NCBI RefSeq assembly: GCF_011043735.1
Contig: NZ_JAAKGV010000006.1
Location: forward strand, 1-64,000
Length of the DNA stretch: 64,000 bases
DNA from: Methylobacterium sp. DB0501
GTDB taxonomy: Bacteria; Pseudomonadota; Alphaproteobacteria; Rhizobiales; Beijerinckiaceae
Direction of reading: 5' to 3'
In this document: positions 1 through 8,731 of the stretch, piece by piece
Position numbering within the stretch: position 1 is the first letter of the stretch
Layout: each line of letters opens with the position of its first letter
Notes under the pieces: generated by a model
The model's input: the letters and a program-made list of their open reading frames with translations, nothing else
Databases searched by the model: none
What the model was told of the DNA's origin: nothing
Position numbers and translations under genes: made by a program

Positions 1-1145
1 TCGATCCGCTGGTAGGAGCCCCACGGCCGGTACATCAGCCGGTGGGCATCCGCCTCCGGCTCGCCCCGCCGCCGCAGGCCCTCGACCAGGCCCTTCACCT
101 CGCCGGCCGCCTCCCGGCTCGCCACCAGCACCGCGTCGTCCGTCGTCACCACCACCACGTCGTCGAGCCCGACCACCGTGGTCAGGATCTCCCCGGTGGA
201 ATGGACCAGGCTGTTGCGCGTGCCCTGCAACGCCACCCGGCCGCGCAGCGCGTTGCCGTCGCCGTCCCGCGCGGCGATGTCCCACAGCGCCCCCCAGGTA
301 CCGATATCCGACCACGGGAAGCCCACCGGCAGCACGCCGGCCCGCTCGGTCCGCTCCATCACCGCGTAGTCGATCGAGATCTGCGGCGCCTGCCCGAACG
401 CCTCGGCGCCCAGGCGCACGAAGTCGAGGTCGCGCACGGCGCCCGCCAGCGCGGCGCGGGCGGCGTCGAGCACCGCGGGGGCATGGGCCTCGAGCTCGTC
501 GAGCATCACGTCGGCCCGGAACAGGAAGTAGCCGCCGTTCCACAGCGCCCCCTCGGCGATCAGGCCGGCGGCGCGGGCGGCGTCGGGCTTCTCGAGGAAG
601 CGCGCGACGGCGCGGGCGCCGGTCGCGCCCGCCGCGCCGGGGAGGGGGCTGCCCGGCTGGATGTAGCCGTAGGCGGTGGAGGGGGAGGTCGGGGCGATGC
701 CGAGCGTCATGATGTGGCCGGCCCGGGCGCCGGCGCGGGCGGCGCGGGCGGCCTCGCCGAAGGCGGCGGCGTCGCCGATGGCATGGTCGGCGGGCAGGAT
801 CAGCACCAGGGCCTGCGGGTCGCGGGCGGCGGCGTGGAGGGTGGCGACGGCGACGGCCGGGGCGGAATCGCGCCGGCACGGCTCGAGCAGGATGTCGGCC
901 TCGACCCCGCCCTGGGTGAGCTGCTCGGCGACGAGGAAGCGGGCATCGTTGGCGGTGATGACGGCCGGGCGGGCGAAGGTGGCGGGGTCGGACAGGCGCG
1001 CGGCCGTGGCCTGGAACGACGAGCGACCGGGCTCGGCGAGGGGGATGAACTGCTTGGGAAAGCTCTCGCGGGAGGCCGGCCACAGCCGCGTCCCCGATCC
1101 GCCGCACAGGATCACCGGGTGGATCAGGTCACCAGCATAGGACAT
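1..1145 (-). CDS. manC: Mannose-1-phosphate guanylyltransferase / mannose-6-phosphate isomerase, 3' end cut by window edge
   Basis: This makes GDP-mannose from mannose-1-phosphate and GTP in the cytoplasm, feeding exopolysaccharide or O-antigen synthesis. About 381 residues are visible. Near the N-terminus is the nucleotidyltransferase signature GGSGTRLWP (residues 15-23) followed by FPKQF (29-33); further on come LPADHA and the WNGGYFLFR and FPWSDIGTW segments typical of the family. The last visible residues, RPWGSYQRID, open the type II isomerase cupin domain, so the protein is probably the bifunctional AlgA/ManC form, but most of the cupin lies outside the window. The ATG at 1145 has a GGAG-like site just upstream. 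It is transcribed divergently from the MFS exporter. Confidence 0.93.
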   Translation of the reverse strand, partial: MSYAGDLIHPVILCGGSGTRLWPASRESFPKQFIPLAEPGRSSFQATAARLSDPATFARPAVITANDARFLVAEQLTQGGVEADILLEPCRRDSAPAVAVATLHAAARDPQALVLILPADHAIGDAAAFGEAARAARAGARAGHIMTLGIAPTSPSTAYGYIQPGSPLPGAAGATGARAVARFLEKPDAARAAGLIAEGALWNGGYFLFRADVMLDELEAHAPAVLDAARAALAGAVRDLDFVRLGAEAFGQAPQISIDYAVMERTERAGVLPVGFPWSDIGTWGALWDIAARDGDGNALRGRVALQGTRNSLVHSTGEILTTVVGLDDVVVVTTDDAVLVASREAAGEVKGLVEGLRRRGEPEADAHRLMYRPWGSYQRI

Positions 1146-1237
1146 GAGAAGGCTCCGGGCCGCGCGGGATTCGCAGATCGGCGGGTTTCACGGGTGCCGT
1201 CCGGGCACTCCCTCGGGGACGTCCCCCGGGGAACCCC

Positions 1238-1273
1238 GGCACGGCAATAACGTGCCGAGTTTGGCACGGCAAT
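1238..1273. repeat. Two direct copies of GGCACGGCAAT upstream of manC
   Basis: The 384-bp gap 1146-1529 between manC and the MFS gene holds two exact copies of GGCACGGCAAT (1238-1248 and 1263-1273). The first copy also forms an inverted pair with cgtgcc at 1251-1256. Spacing and position, about 95-130 bp upstream of the manC start, would suit a regulator-binding site, but no known consensus was recognised. I see nothing else of note in this gap. Confidence 0.3.
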
Positions 1274-1529
1274 CAAGCGGATCGAAAGAAGAGGATGCCC
1301 CGCCTTCCGGCAATCCTGCGCGATGTCGCGCCGCATGGTTCCGAGGGTGCGCAGAGCGGCGGACCGCCCGGGTGCGGGCACGGCCGCGCCGCGGCCCGGT
1401 CGCCGCCCCGACGTCCCGGCCGGCGATGTCTCGGCTGCCATGCCCCCGCACGCCTTGCCGGCTCCGCCGCCGTCCGGCACTGCTCGGGGCATGCCGACAT
1501 CTCCGACAGGCCGTCCCCCCGGGAGCACC

Positions 1530-2831
1530 ATGGCGAGCAGCGCACGCGGCGAGACGGCACCGGGCCGCGCCACAGGCCCCGCCGGCGAGAGCCCCGGCCG
1601 GAATCCGGCCGAGACCGCCTGGGCGGGACCCCGCTTCGTCGAGTTCGTGGCCCTGATGGCGCTGATGATGGGGCTGACCGCCGTCACCATCGACAGCTTC
1701 CTGCCGGCCTTTCCGGCGATCCAGCGCGATTTCGCGGTCCAGGACCCGAACCGGCTGCAGCTCCTGGTCTACGTCTACATGCTGGGCTTCGGCACCGCCC
1801 AGCTCGTCTACGGGCCGGTCTCGGACGGGACCGGGCGGCGCCCGGCCCTGATGGCCGGCATCGCGATCTACCTCGCCGGCAGCGTGCTGGCGATGCTGGC
1901 CCCGAGCTTCGAGGTGCTGCTGCTGGCCCGGGCGATCCAGGGCGTCGGGGGCGCCGCCGGCCGCGTGCTGGCGGTGGCGATCGTGCGCGACCGCTACGAG
2001 GGGCGCGACATGGCCCGGGTGATGTCGTTCTGCATGATGGTCTTCCTCATCGTGCCGATCCTCGCCCCCTCGCTCGGCGGCGCCGTCCTGTTCGCCGGCA
2101 GCTGGCGCCTGATCTTCGGCCTGATGCTGGCGCTCGCCCTCGTCACCCTGGCCTGGTTCGGCTGGCGCCTGCCCGAGACCCTGCACCCGGCCTTCCGCCG
2201 CCCGGTCTCGGCCCGGGCGATCGGCTCAGGCATCGCCGTCACGGTGGGCACGCGCGCCGCCCTCGGCTACGCCACGGCGCTCGGCCTCACCACCGGCTGC
2301 ATCATGGGCTATGTCGGCTCGGCGCAGGCCATCTTCGATACCGGCCTCTACCATCTCGGCCCCCTGTTCCCGGTCGCCTTCGCGCTCATCGCCGGGGCGA
2401 TGGGACTGGCGACGCTGATCAATGCCCGCCTGGTGCGCCGCCTCGGCATGCGGCGGCTCGCCCATGCGGGCACCCTGGGGCTGTTCCTCGTCGCCTGCCT
2501 GCAGCTCGCCCTGATGCTCGCCTTCGCGGGACGCCCGCCGCTCTGGCTGTTCATCGCCACCCTGGCGGCGTGCCAGTTCCTGATGAGCTTCGCGATGCCG
2601 AACTACAACGCGCTCGCGATGGAGCCGCTGGCGGCGATCGCCGGCACCGCCTCCTCGTTCATCGGCTTCTACACCACCCTGCTCGCCGCCTTCTGCGGCT
2701 TCCTCGTCGGCCAGTCCTTCGACGGCACCGTGACCCCGCTCGCCATCGGCTATGCCGCCTTGAGCGGCCTCGCCCTGGCGATGGTGCTGTGGACCGAGCG
2801 CGGCCGGCTGTTCGGGAGCGGGGGGCGGTAG
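1530..2831 (+). CDS. MFS multidrug exporter, Bcr/CflA type
   Basis: A 433-residue inner-membrane protein with about 12 hydrophobic segments. The TVTIDSFLPAFPAI-like first helix (here TAVTIDSFLPAFPAI) and the LVYGPVSDGTGRRP loop between helices 2 and 3 are hallmarks of the Bcr/CflA drug-resistance branch of the major facilitator superfamily, which exports drugs by proton antiport. The ATG at 1530 follows GGGAG at a good distance. In-frame ATGs further upstream (from 1323) would add an arginine- and proline-rich tail without hydrophobic character and are less likely. The substrate cannot be read from the sequence. Confidence 0.88.
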   Translation: MASSARGETAPGRATGPAGESPGRNPAETAWAGPRFVEFVALMALMMGLTAVTIDSFLPAFPAIQRDFAVQDPNRLQLLVYVYMLGFGTAQLVYGPVSDGTGRRPALMAGIAIYLAGSVLAMLAPSFEVLLLARAIQGVGGAAGRVLAVAIVRDRYEGRDMARVMSFCMMVFLIVPILAPSLGGAVLFAGSWRLIFGLMLALALVTLAWFGWRLPETLHPAFRRPVSARAIGSGIAVTVGTRAALGYATALGLTTGCIMGYVGSAQAIFDTGLYHLGPLFPVAFALIAGAMGLATLINARLVRRLGMRRLAHAGTLGLFLVACLQLALMLAFAGRPPLWLFIATLAACQFLMSFAMPNYNALAMEPLAAIAGTASSFIGFYTTLLAAFCGFLVGQSFDGTVTPLAIGYAALSGLALAMVLWTERGRLFGSGGR

Positions 2832-2887
2832 CTCCCGCTTAACTCTCACCGGCCATCGTCGCGCCTCACGACGGAGGGTGTCTCGGG

Positions 2888-3418
2888 ATGGCTGCGCGCA
2901 ACGACGGAATCCTGCTCGCCGGGCGGCTGCTCCTGGCCTCCGCCCTGCTGCCGGCGGCGATCGGGCGGGCGCTCAACCCCTCGGGCTTCGCCCTGACGCT
3001 CGCCGCGACGGGCATGCCCGCGCCGAACGCCGTCGCGACGGCCTCGGTGGTGATCGGGCTGTTCGGGCCGCTGCTCCTCGTGCTCGGCGTGCTGCCGCGC
3101 CTCGTCGGCCTCGGCTTGAGCGTCCACGCGGTGGTGGCGGGGCTGCTGCTGCACCGGTTCTGGGAGTTCTCCGGCGCCGTCGGGCGGGTCGAGCAGGAGC
3201 TGTTCCTGGCGCAGCTCGGCCTCGCGGCCGGCTTCGTGCTCTATGCCGTCACCGGCCCGGGCGGCTGGAGCTGGCAGGGCTGGTGGCACGGCGGCGGCGA
3301 GCGCGGCCAGGGCAGCGAGCGTGCCCGCGCCCCGGCACCGGCCGTCCCCGCCGCGAAGGCGCCGCGCAAGCGCGCCCCCGCGCCGCGCGGACCCCGCCCG
3401 GCCAAAGCCGCGGCCTGA
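2888..3418 (+). CDS. DoxX family membrane protein
   Basis: A 176-residue protein with four hydrophobic segments (about residues 6-25, 45-70, 75-95 and 105-125). The arrangement, with GRLLLASALLPAAIG at the start and HRFWEF between helices 3 and 4, matches the DoxX/DUF417-like family. Members are poorly characterised; some are linked to respiratory-chain or sulfur metabolism. The C-terminal 45 residues are a basic, alanine- and proline-rich cytoplasmic tail (KAPRKRAPAPRGPRPAK) that is not part of the fold and could bind nucleic acid or lipid head groups by charge. It lies 56 bp downstream of the MFS gene on the same strand and is convergent with the PAS gene. Confidence 0.72.
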   Translation: MAARNDGILLAGRLLLASALLPAAIGRALNPSGFALTLAATGMPAPNAVATASVVIGLFGPLLLVLGVLPRLVGLGLSVHAVVAGLLLHRFWEFSGAVGRVEQELFLAQLGLAAGFVLYAVTGPGGWSWQGWWHGGGERGQGSERARAPAPAVPAAKAPRKRAPAPRGPRPAKAAA

Positions 3419-3492
3419 CGCAGCGTCCATAGAAGCGAGCCCGCGGCCTGACGCGGCGCTCACGGGATCGAGGCCGGGATCTCCGGCCGTCC

Positions 3493-3534
3493 GGCCGACA
3501 CTCTCGGGTCTCAGGCCGACACTCTCGGGTCTCA
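3493..3534. repeat. Two tandem 21-bp repeats at the 3' end of the PAS gene
   Basis: Two exact adjacent copies of a 21-bp unit starting ggccgacactctcgggtctca (3493-3513 and 3514-3534), followed by the first 7 bases of a third. The second copy runs into the stop codon of the minus-strand PAS gene, so the array may have altered the C-terminus of that protein. Confidence 0.85.
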
Positions 3535-4692
3535 GGCCGACAGCCTGCGGTCATCCGTGCGGTGCGGGTCGCCGTAGCGGCGGGTGACGTCGCAGGCGAC
3601 GCCGATCAGCCGGGTGCCGCAGCTCGGCGTCCGCACCAGGCTGCCGCGGGCCGTGAGCCAGCGCAGGCGCCCCTCGTGGTCGACGATGCGGTACAGGGCG
3701 TCGTACGTGCCCTCGCCCCGCAGGGCGGGTTCGAGGCTGGCGAGGACGGACGGCAGGTCCTCCGGCACGATCATCGCCAGGAACTCGTCGAGCGGGCCGT
3801 TCGTCACGCCCATGAGCTGGTTCCCGATCTCCGAGCAGGTGACCCGGCGGGTCGCGACGTCGATGTCCCAGGTCATCATCTCGGCCGCCACCATGGCGAG
3901 GCGCAGCCGTTCCTCGCTGGTGCGCAGGGCCTCCTCGGCCCGGACCTGCTCGTCGATGTCGGCCATGGTGCCGACCCATTCGCGGATCGCCCCGTCGGGA
4001 CCCTCGAGCGGCACGGCGCGGCCGAGCATCCAGCGGTAGAGCCCGCTGCGGTGGCGCAGCCGGTAGGTCGCGTCGAGCGGAGTGCCGCTCTCGCAGCAGG
4101 CCCGCCACAGGCCCGCGACGGCGGCGCGGTCCTGCGGATGCAGCGTGTCGAGCCAGCCGAAGCCGTGCAGTTCCGCGTCGCCCAGGCCGGTCCGCGCGTG
4201 CAGGCCGAAGGTCTGGGTCAGGCCGCCCTCCGGATTCGCACGCCACTCCACCGCCGCGCTCGCCTCGACGAGCGCCCGGTAGCGCTGCTCGCTCTCCTGC
4301 ACGTCCGCCGGCTCGTCGGGGCTCGCCGGGGGCGATCCGCCCGCCGCCGGCGCGACCTGCCGGAAGCTCGGCTCGTAGCGGCCGAGCGGCAGGTCGATGC
4401 GGACGCCGAGCGGGCAGGCGGGATCGGCGTAGACCTGCTGCAGGACCTGGCGCAGGCGCCGGGCCTCGACCCGCACGATGGCGTCGGTGGCCGGGTCGAA
4501 GCTGGTCGAGCGGCCGAGGGCATCGGTCGCGATGGTGTAGGACTTGAGCAGGCTGCCGCGCCCGGCCAGGCTCTCGCGCACCACGTAGGCCAGGAAGGCG
4601 GAGAGCTGCGGCGACTTCCTCAATGGTGGAAGGGTCAAGAGGGCATCGAGGGCAGCGAGGATATTCTCGGTTCCGATCGCTTCCCGATCCAT
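3532..4692 (-). CDS. PAS-domain sensory protein with N-terminal winged-helix-like region
   Basis: A 386-residue protein with no membrane segment. Residues about 10-100 (LRKSPQLSAFLAYVV then DAIVRVEARRLRQVLQQVYA and PLGRYEPSF) resemble the DNA-binding-like N-terminal module seen in alphaproteobacterial adenylate-cyclase and TPR proteins. Two PAS/PAC units follow: YRALVEASAAVEWRAN to WVGTMADIDE, and LRLAMVAAEMMTWDID to IGVACDVTRR. No kinase, GGDEF or EAL output domain is present, so it may act by DNA binding or as a partner of another sensor. I chose ATG 4692 (MDREAIGTE) because the 43 residues available upstream look like non-coding translation. The C-terminus abuts the 21-bp repeats. Confidence 0.72.
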   Translation of the reverse strand: MDREAIGTENILAALDALLTLPPLRKSPQLSAFLAYVVRESLAGRGSLLKSYTIATDALGRSTSFDPATDAIVRVEARRLRQVLQQVYADPACPLGVRIDLPLGRYEPSFRQVAPAAGGSPPASPDEPADVQESEQRYRALVEASAAVEWRANPEGGLTQTFGLHARTGLGDAELHGFGWLDTLHPQDRAAVAGLWRACCESGTPLDATYRLRHRSGLYRWMLGRAVPLEGPDGAIREWVGTMADIDEQVRAEEALRTSEERLRLAMVAAEMMTWDIDVATRRVTCSEIGNQLMGVTNGPLDEFLAMIVPEDLPSVLASLEPALRGEGTYDALYRIVDHEGRLRWLTARGSLVRTPSCGTRLIGVACDVTRRYGDPHRTDDRRLSA

Positions 4693-5467
4693 TGCTTGAT
4701 CCCGTCGCGCTCCGCCCGGCGGCAGATCAGGTTGTCCCTGCGACGCGACACCCCGTTGGTCCCGCCACGATTGACAGTTCGAGCGCCAAGCAAGCGCTTG
4801 TCGTCGTGCGATCTGCCTCATCGCAAGGTGATACGACAGGGGATTGCAGTGTCAAGTGACCAGTCGTACCACTACGATGACGCAAGGTCAATATCCACAA
4901 ATCGACCGACGTCGCATCTTCCATCGAAAACGGTCGAACGGACAGATCTGTCTGTCCAGGCATGAGAAAAACCGGCCGGCAACCCTGGGAGGCCGGCCCT
5001 ATATTGCAGGTCGGCCTGCAATTTTTTTCCGGATCGTCACTGAGCGTTGCCGCGCCGGCTCACCCGATGTCCGGCGATCGCTTCGGGCGACCGCGGCACG
5101 ATCGCAGGAAGCGGTGTGATACCCGCGCGGCGCGCGAGCGAAACCGAGATCCGCCTTGCGCAGCAATCATACCAACGGCCCGAGATGCCGATGCATCGAC
5201 ATCGACCTCGGGCAGGCCCGAGATCGACGGGGCCGTCGATCCATCTCGAATTTTCGACACCAGACCCTGAAGTCCGAAATCGTGGGCCTGACGGAAACTC
5301 AAGAGCAGAACCAAGGGTCGTCTTCAACGACCGTTGGAATCATACAAAATCCGACTGATTGCTAGGCGATTGCCGCGCAATCGCGTTCGCAATGCGGATT
5401 TCGGCTTCGCTCGGACGCCGCGCGGGCCGGCGATCCCATTTCCGGAAGCCATCGTCCGGAAATGGGA
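4693..5467. other. 775-bp intergenic region with palindrome, terminator and inverted repeats
   Basis: No convincing protein gene is seen here. The region holds a 12-bp perfect palindrome gacagatctgtc (4941-4952), a stem pair ggccggc/gccggcc around 4973-4999, a strong plus-strand terminator (5003-5028), and a dispersed repeat element with AATCATACCAACGG at 5165-5178 and CCGTTGGAATCATAC at 5331-5345. The plus-strand terminator has no protein gene in front of it, since both flanking genes are on the minus strand. Confidence 0.6.
5003..5028 (+). terminator. Rho-independent terminator without an upstream protein gene
   Basis: An 8-bp perfect stem attgcagg/cctgcaat with loop tcgg is followed directly by seven T on the plus strand. 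A second stem lies just upstream. Since no plus-strand coding region precedes it, it could end a small RNA that starts somewhere in 4800-4970. Confidence 0.7.
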
Positions 5468-5469
5468 TC
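5432..5469 (-). terminator. 15-bp perfect hairpin at the end of the LuxR-type regulator gene
   Basis: Arms 5432-5446 and 5455-5469 are perfect complements separated by an 8-base loop (agccatcg). The right arm overlaps the regulator stop codon (5468-5470). There is no clear T-run, so it may work as an mRNA 3'-end stabiliser as well as a terminator. Confidence 0.6.
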
Positions 5470-6157
5470 ACTCCGCCAGCAGACGCGCCCCGACCACCGC
5501 CGCGGCGGCCCGGTTCTGCACCCCCAGGCTGCGCAGCAGCGCCGCCATGTGGACCTTGACGGTGCCCTCGCCGAGTTGCAGCCGCCGGGCGATCTCCTTG
5601 TTCGAGCGCCCCTCGACCAGGAGGGCCAGCACGTCGCGCTGGCGTGGCGTGAGATCGGGGATGCGGGACGGGCGTCCGTCCTGGCGCCCGTCGGGGCCGG
5701 GCGGCCGCAGCTCGATCGCCGGGCGCGGGGGCACCCCGTCGAGCACGGCCAGGGAGGCCGGCACGAAGATCTGGCCCTCGAGGATCATGCCCACCGCCCG
5801 GGTCAGCTCGGCCGAGCCGATCCCCTTCGGCACGTAGCCGTGGACCCCGACCTCGAGGGCAGTGAGGATCTTGTTGCGCTCGGTCGAGGCCGAGACCACC
5901 GCCACCTTCACGGCCGGGAAGCACTCGCGCACCGCGCTCAGGCTCCCGGGCCCCTCCATGCCGGGCATCGCGAGGTCGAACAGCGCCAGGGTCACGGCCC
6001 CGCGGCGGGTGGAGAGCTGGTCGAGGGCCGCATCGAGGGAGCCGGTCTCGACGACCTCGCCGAAGCCGAAGCTGCGGGTCAGTATCGCCACCACGGCGAG
6101 GCGGAAGAAATCGTCGTCATCCGCGATCAGGGCGACTGGCGGAGTCGGTTGGGTCAT
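5468..6157 (-). CDS. NarL/FixJ-type two-component response regulator
   Basis: A 229-residue regulator. The receiver domain (residues about 8-125) has the acidic pocket ADDDD (12-16), the predicted phospho-acceptor Asp61 in LALFDLAMPGMEG, VVSAS and the conserved lysine in YVPKG. The C-terminal LuxR HTH starts at LTPRQRDVLALL and includes GRSNKEIARRLQLGEGTVK. It would bind DNA after phosphorylation by a histidine kinase; no kinase gene is adjacent, so it is an orphan here. Start at ATG 6157 (MTQPTPPVAL) puts the receiver at the expected distance from the N-terminus; a start 15 codons upstream is possible. Confidence 0.9.
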   Translation of the reverse strand: MTQPTPPVALIADDDDFFRLAVVAILTRSFGFGEVVETGSLDAALDQLSTRRGAVTLALFDLAMPGMEGPGSLSAVRECFPAVKVAVVSASTERNKILTALEVGVHGYVPKGIGSAELTRAVGMILEGQIFVPASLAVLDGVPPRPAIELRPPGPDGRQDGRPSRIPDLTPRQRDVLALLVEGRSNKEIARRLQLGEGTVKVHMAALLRSLGVQNRAAAAVVGARLLAE

Positions 6158-6619
6158 ACCGTGGCGTCTCTGGAAACGGTCCGTCTGTCGATCGTAGAGC
6201 AATTCGGATGGGCGGGGGACCCCTCCGGCACGGAATAACTGGCAATATCAACGACCTATCGCACGGTTCGGCCGTCATGCGGGCGTGCGCGAAGTCCGGC
6301 CGGGCTCCCGTGCCGAGTTCCGGGGCCGCGTGCCCTGTCGCCGGATCGGCGCCCCGGGCCGGGCCGGGCCGCGGGCCGGCGCTTGCGCCGGGCGCAGCCC
6401 CCGCCGCCTGCGGCGCGTCACCGCACCGTTGCCGGAGACTTCTATCCTGGGACATGTCCGCGTTGGAAGCGAGGATCGGGTCGCGGCGGGACCGGGAGGA
6501 GCACGATGCGGAGGCCGGCATCCGGCGAAGGGGGAGGGGGCGGAGCCCGGTCCGGACGCGCCCGCGCGGGCGGCGGCAACCCGGTCCGCCCCGGACCGGC
6601 CGGCCTCCGGCCGGACCGG
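6158..6619. other. Intergenic region between the response regulator and the binding-protein gene
   Basis: 462 bp separating divergent genes. Reading frames are open through much of it because of the GC content, but no domain or good ribosome site was found. Promoters for both genes must lie here; I could not assign them. Confidence 0.4.
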
Positions 6620-7675
6620 ATGGCCGCCCGTTTCCCGGCTCGCCTCATGGCCTGTTTCCCGGCCTGTCTCTTGATCTATCTCTCGGCCTGTCTCCTGGCC
6701 TGCCCCCCGGCCGACGCCGCGGAGCGGACCCGGCTCGTCACCTACACCGCCCTCGAGGTCGAGCAGCTCGACCCGATCCGTCGGGCCGTCGAGGCGGCCG
6801 TGCCGGAGGTGGAGATCGTCTGGCTGCGGGACTCGACCGGGATCGTCACCGACCGGGTGCTGGCCGAGCGGGACGCGCCGCAGGCCGACCTCGTGCTCGG
6901 CCTCGCCGCCACCAGCCTGCTGCGCTTCGAGGCCGCCGGCCTGCTCGATCCCTATCGCCCGGCCGGAGTCGAGGCGCTGCGGCCGTTCTTCCGCGACCCG
7001 ACCCCGCCCTACAGCTGGACCGGCATGGACGCCTATCTCGGGGTGATCTGCTTCAACGTCGAGGTGGCGGCCCGGCATCGGATCACCCGCCCGAACTTCT
7101 GGCGCGACCTGCTCGGCCCCGGCCTCAAGGGGCGGGTGGTCATGCCGAACCCGGCCGCCTCCGGCACCGGCTACCTCCTCGTGGCGGGCTGGCTGCAGAC
7201 CCTCGGGGAGGACGCGGGCTGGGCGTACATGGACGCCCTGCACGAGAACGTCGACGCCTACCTGCCGAGCGGCTCGGCCCCGTGCCGGGAGACCACCGCG
7301 GGCCGCTACGCCGTCGGCCTCTCCCTCGACATGCGGGCGGCCGCCGAGAAGGCGGCGGGCGCGCCGATCGACATCGTGGTGCCGGTCGACGGCACCGGCT
7401 GGGAGACGGAGGGCTTCGCGGTCGTCGCCGGCCGGCCGCACCTCGCGCTCGCCCGGAGGGTGGCGGACTGGGCCGCGAGCCGCGAGGCCAACGCGCTCTA
7501 CGCCCGCAGCTTCGCCATCGTGGCCCATCCGAGCGTCGCGAGCCCGAGCCCGGTCTATCCGCTCCATGCCGAGGCGCGGATGATCCGCAACGACCTCGCC
7601 TGGATGGCCCGCAACCGCGACCGCATCCTGGCCGAATGGGCGCGCCGCTACGGCGCCAAGGTCCGTGCCCGCTGA
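6620..7675 (+). CDS. Periplasmic ABC-type substrate-binding protein (Fe3+/2-aminoethylphosphonate class), orphan
   Basis: A 351-residue exported protein. After a hydrophobic, cysteine-containing signal region (residues about 10-32) the mature part starts near AAERTRLVTYTALEVEQL. The fold class 2 pattern TYTALE, DLVLGLAATSLLRF, GVICFNVEVAA and PNPAASGTGY is that of the iron(III)- and 2-aminoethylphosphonate-binding family. No ATPase or permease gene is adjacent, so it is an orphan or serves a distant transporter. ATG 6620 was taken as start because it begins the signal peptide; ATG 6647 would also work. The signal-peptide DNA consists of imperfect repeats of gcctgtctc. Confidence 0.78.
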   Translation: MAARFPARLMACFPACLLIYLSACLLACPPADAAERTRLVTYTALEVEQLDPIRRAVEAAVPEVEIVWLRDSTGIVTDRVLAERDAPQADLVLGLAATSLLRFEAAGLLDPYRPAGVEALRPFFRDPTPPYSWTGMDAYLGVICFNVEVAARHRITRPNFWRDLLGPGLKGRVVMPNPAASGTGYLLVAGWLQTLGEDAGWAYMDALHENVDAYLPSGSAPCRETTAGRYAVGLSLDMRAAAEKAAGAPIDIVVPVDGTGWETEGFAVVAGRPHLALARRVADWAASREANALYARSFAIVAHPSVASPSPVYPLHAEARMIRNDLAWMARNRDRILAEWARRYGAKVRAR

Positions 7676-7816
7676 GGTGCGCGCACGCACCGGGAGGGCC
7701 GCGCCGCGGCCCGGGTGCCGGCGATGCCGCTCGGTCACCTTTATTTTTCCATCCTGCGGTAGCAGACCGCCCGGGTCGCAGATCTTTCCGCGGCACGGCT
7801 GCGGGCAGGGAACCGG

Positions 7817-8731
7817 ATGTATCACGCGGGCAAGGATGGCTGGCTGTTCCTCACCGGGGGCACGAACGAGGTCGCGGACCAGTACCGGCGCATCCCCGCG
7901 ATGAACCGGGTCCTGCGGCTGTGGCGTCGTCGCATCCTGCGGCGCATCCGCCGCTGCGAGAGCCTCGGCACCCGCTACCTGCACCTGGTGGTCCCCGAGA
8001 AGCTCAGCGTCTACGAGGACCGCTTCGACGGTCTCGCCCTCGACCCGCGCCTCGGGCCGGCCCGCCGCCTCGGCACCCTGATGCGCTGGTGGTGGCCGGG
8101 GCGCCGGGCCTGGATCGACCTCCTCGGGCCGATGCGGGCGCGGCGCGACGGCCCCGACCTGCATTACCGCACCGACACCCACTGGAACATCCACGGCTGC
8201 CTGCTGGCCTACCGGCTGGTCTGCCGGGCCTGCCGCGCCACCCCGCGGACCGACTTCCTCGACCGGCCGTTCCAGGAATTCGAGGCCGTGCTCGACATCG
8301 GCAACAAGCTCGAGGCCCAGCCCCTCGAGACCGTGCGCAACTACCGGCTCTTCCGCGACGCCGAGCGGGTCGGCGGCGGCGCCCTGATCGACGCCTACAC
8401 CGCCGCCGGCCGCCTCGGCGAGCTGCATACCGGCGCCCACGCGGTCTACCGCAACCGGTCGCCGGAGGCCGATCCCCGCACCCTGGTGCTGTTCGGCGAT
8501 TCCTGCGCCAACTTCGCCCCCAACGGCCTGACCGCGATGCTGGCCGAGACGTTCCGCGAGGTCCACTTCATCTGGTCGTCGAACCTCGACTGGGGCTACA
8601 TCGAGCGGATCCTGCCCGACATCCTCCTCGTCGAGCAGGTCGAGCGCTTCCTGCTCCGCGTGCCGGAGGACGATTTCGACCTCGCCGCCACCGAGGCGGA
8701 GCGGCTGGCGGCTTTGGGGGTGGCGGCGTAG
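7817..8731 (+). CDS. AlgX/AlgJ-like SGNH-hydrolase-fold protein, putative polysaccharide O-acetyltransferase
   Basis: A 304-residue protein with the features of the AlgX/AlgJ SGNH family: opening GKDGWLFLTGGTN, then the DTHWN motif (supplying Asp and His) at about residue 119, and the nucleophile block LFGDSC near residue 231. Family members acetylate alginate and other exopolysaccharides in the periplasm. This copy has no visible signal peptide or membrane anchor, so either it starts elsewhere or it acts in the cytoplasm. It lies 141 bp after the orphan binding protein. Acceptor sugar unknown. ATG 7817 is the first plausible start; the upstream frame offers no better one. Confidence 0.68.
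   Translation: MYHAGKDGWLFLTGGTNEVADQYRRIPAMNRVLRLWRRRILRRIRRCESLGTRYLHLVVPEKLSVYEDRFDGLALDPRLGPARRLGTLMRWWWPGRRAWIDLLGPMRARRDGPDLHYRTDTHWNIHGCLLAYRLVCRACRATPRTDFLDRPFQEFEAVLDIGNKLEAQPLETVRNYRLFRDAERVGGGALIDAYTAAGRLGELHTGAHAVYRNRSPEADPRTLVLFGDSCANFAPNGLTAMLAETFREVHFIWSSNLDWGYIERILPDILLVEQVERFLLRVPEDDFDLAATEAERLAALGVAA

Noticed and set aside
1230..1275. Sigma-54-type promoter (GGCACG...TGCC) upstream of manC
   Set aside because: The spacing between the GG and GC elements is one base short of the -24/-12 consensus.
4727..4963. Minus-strand 78-residue frame upstream of the PAS gene
   Set aside because: No ribosome site, no domain, and it overlaps the most likely PAS promoter region.
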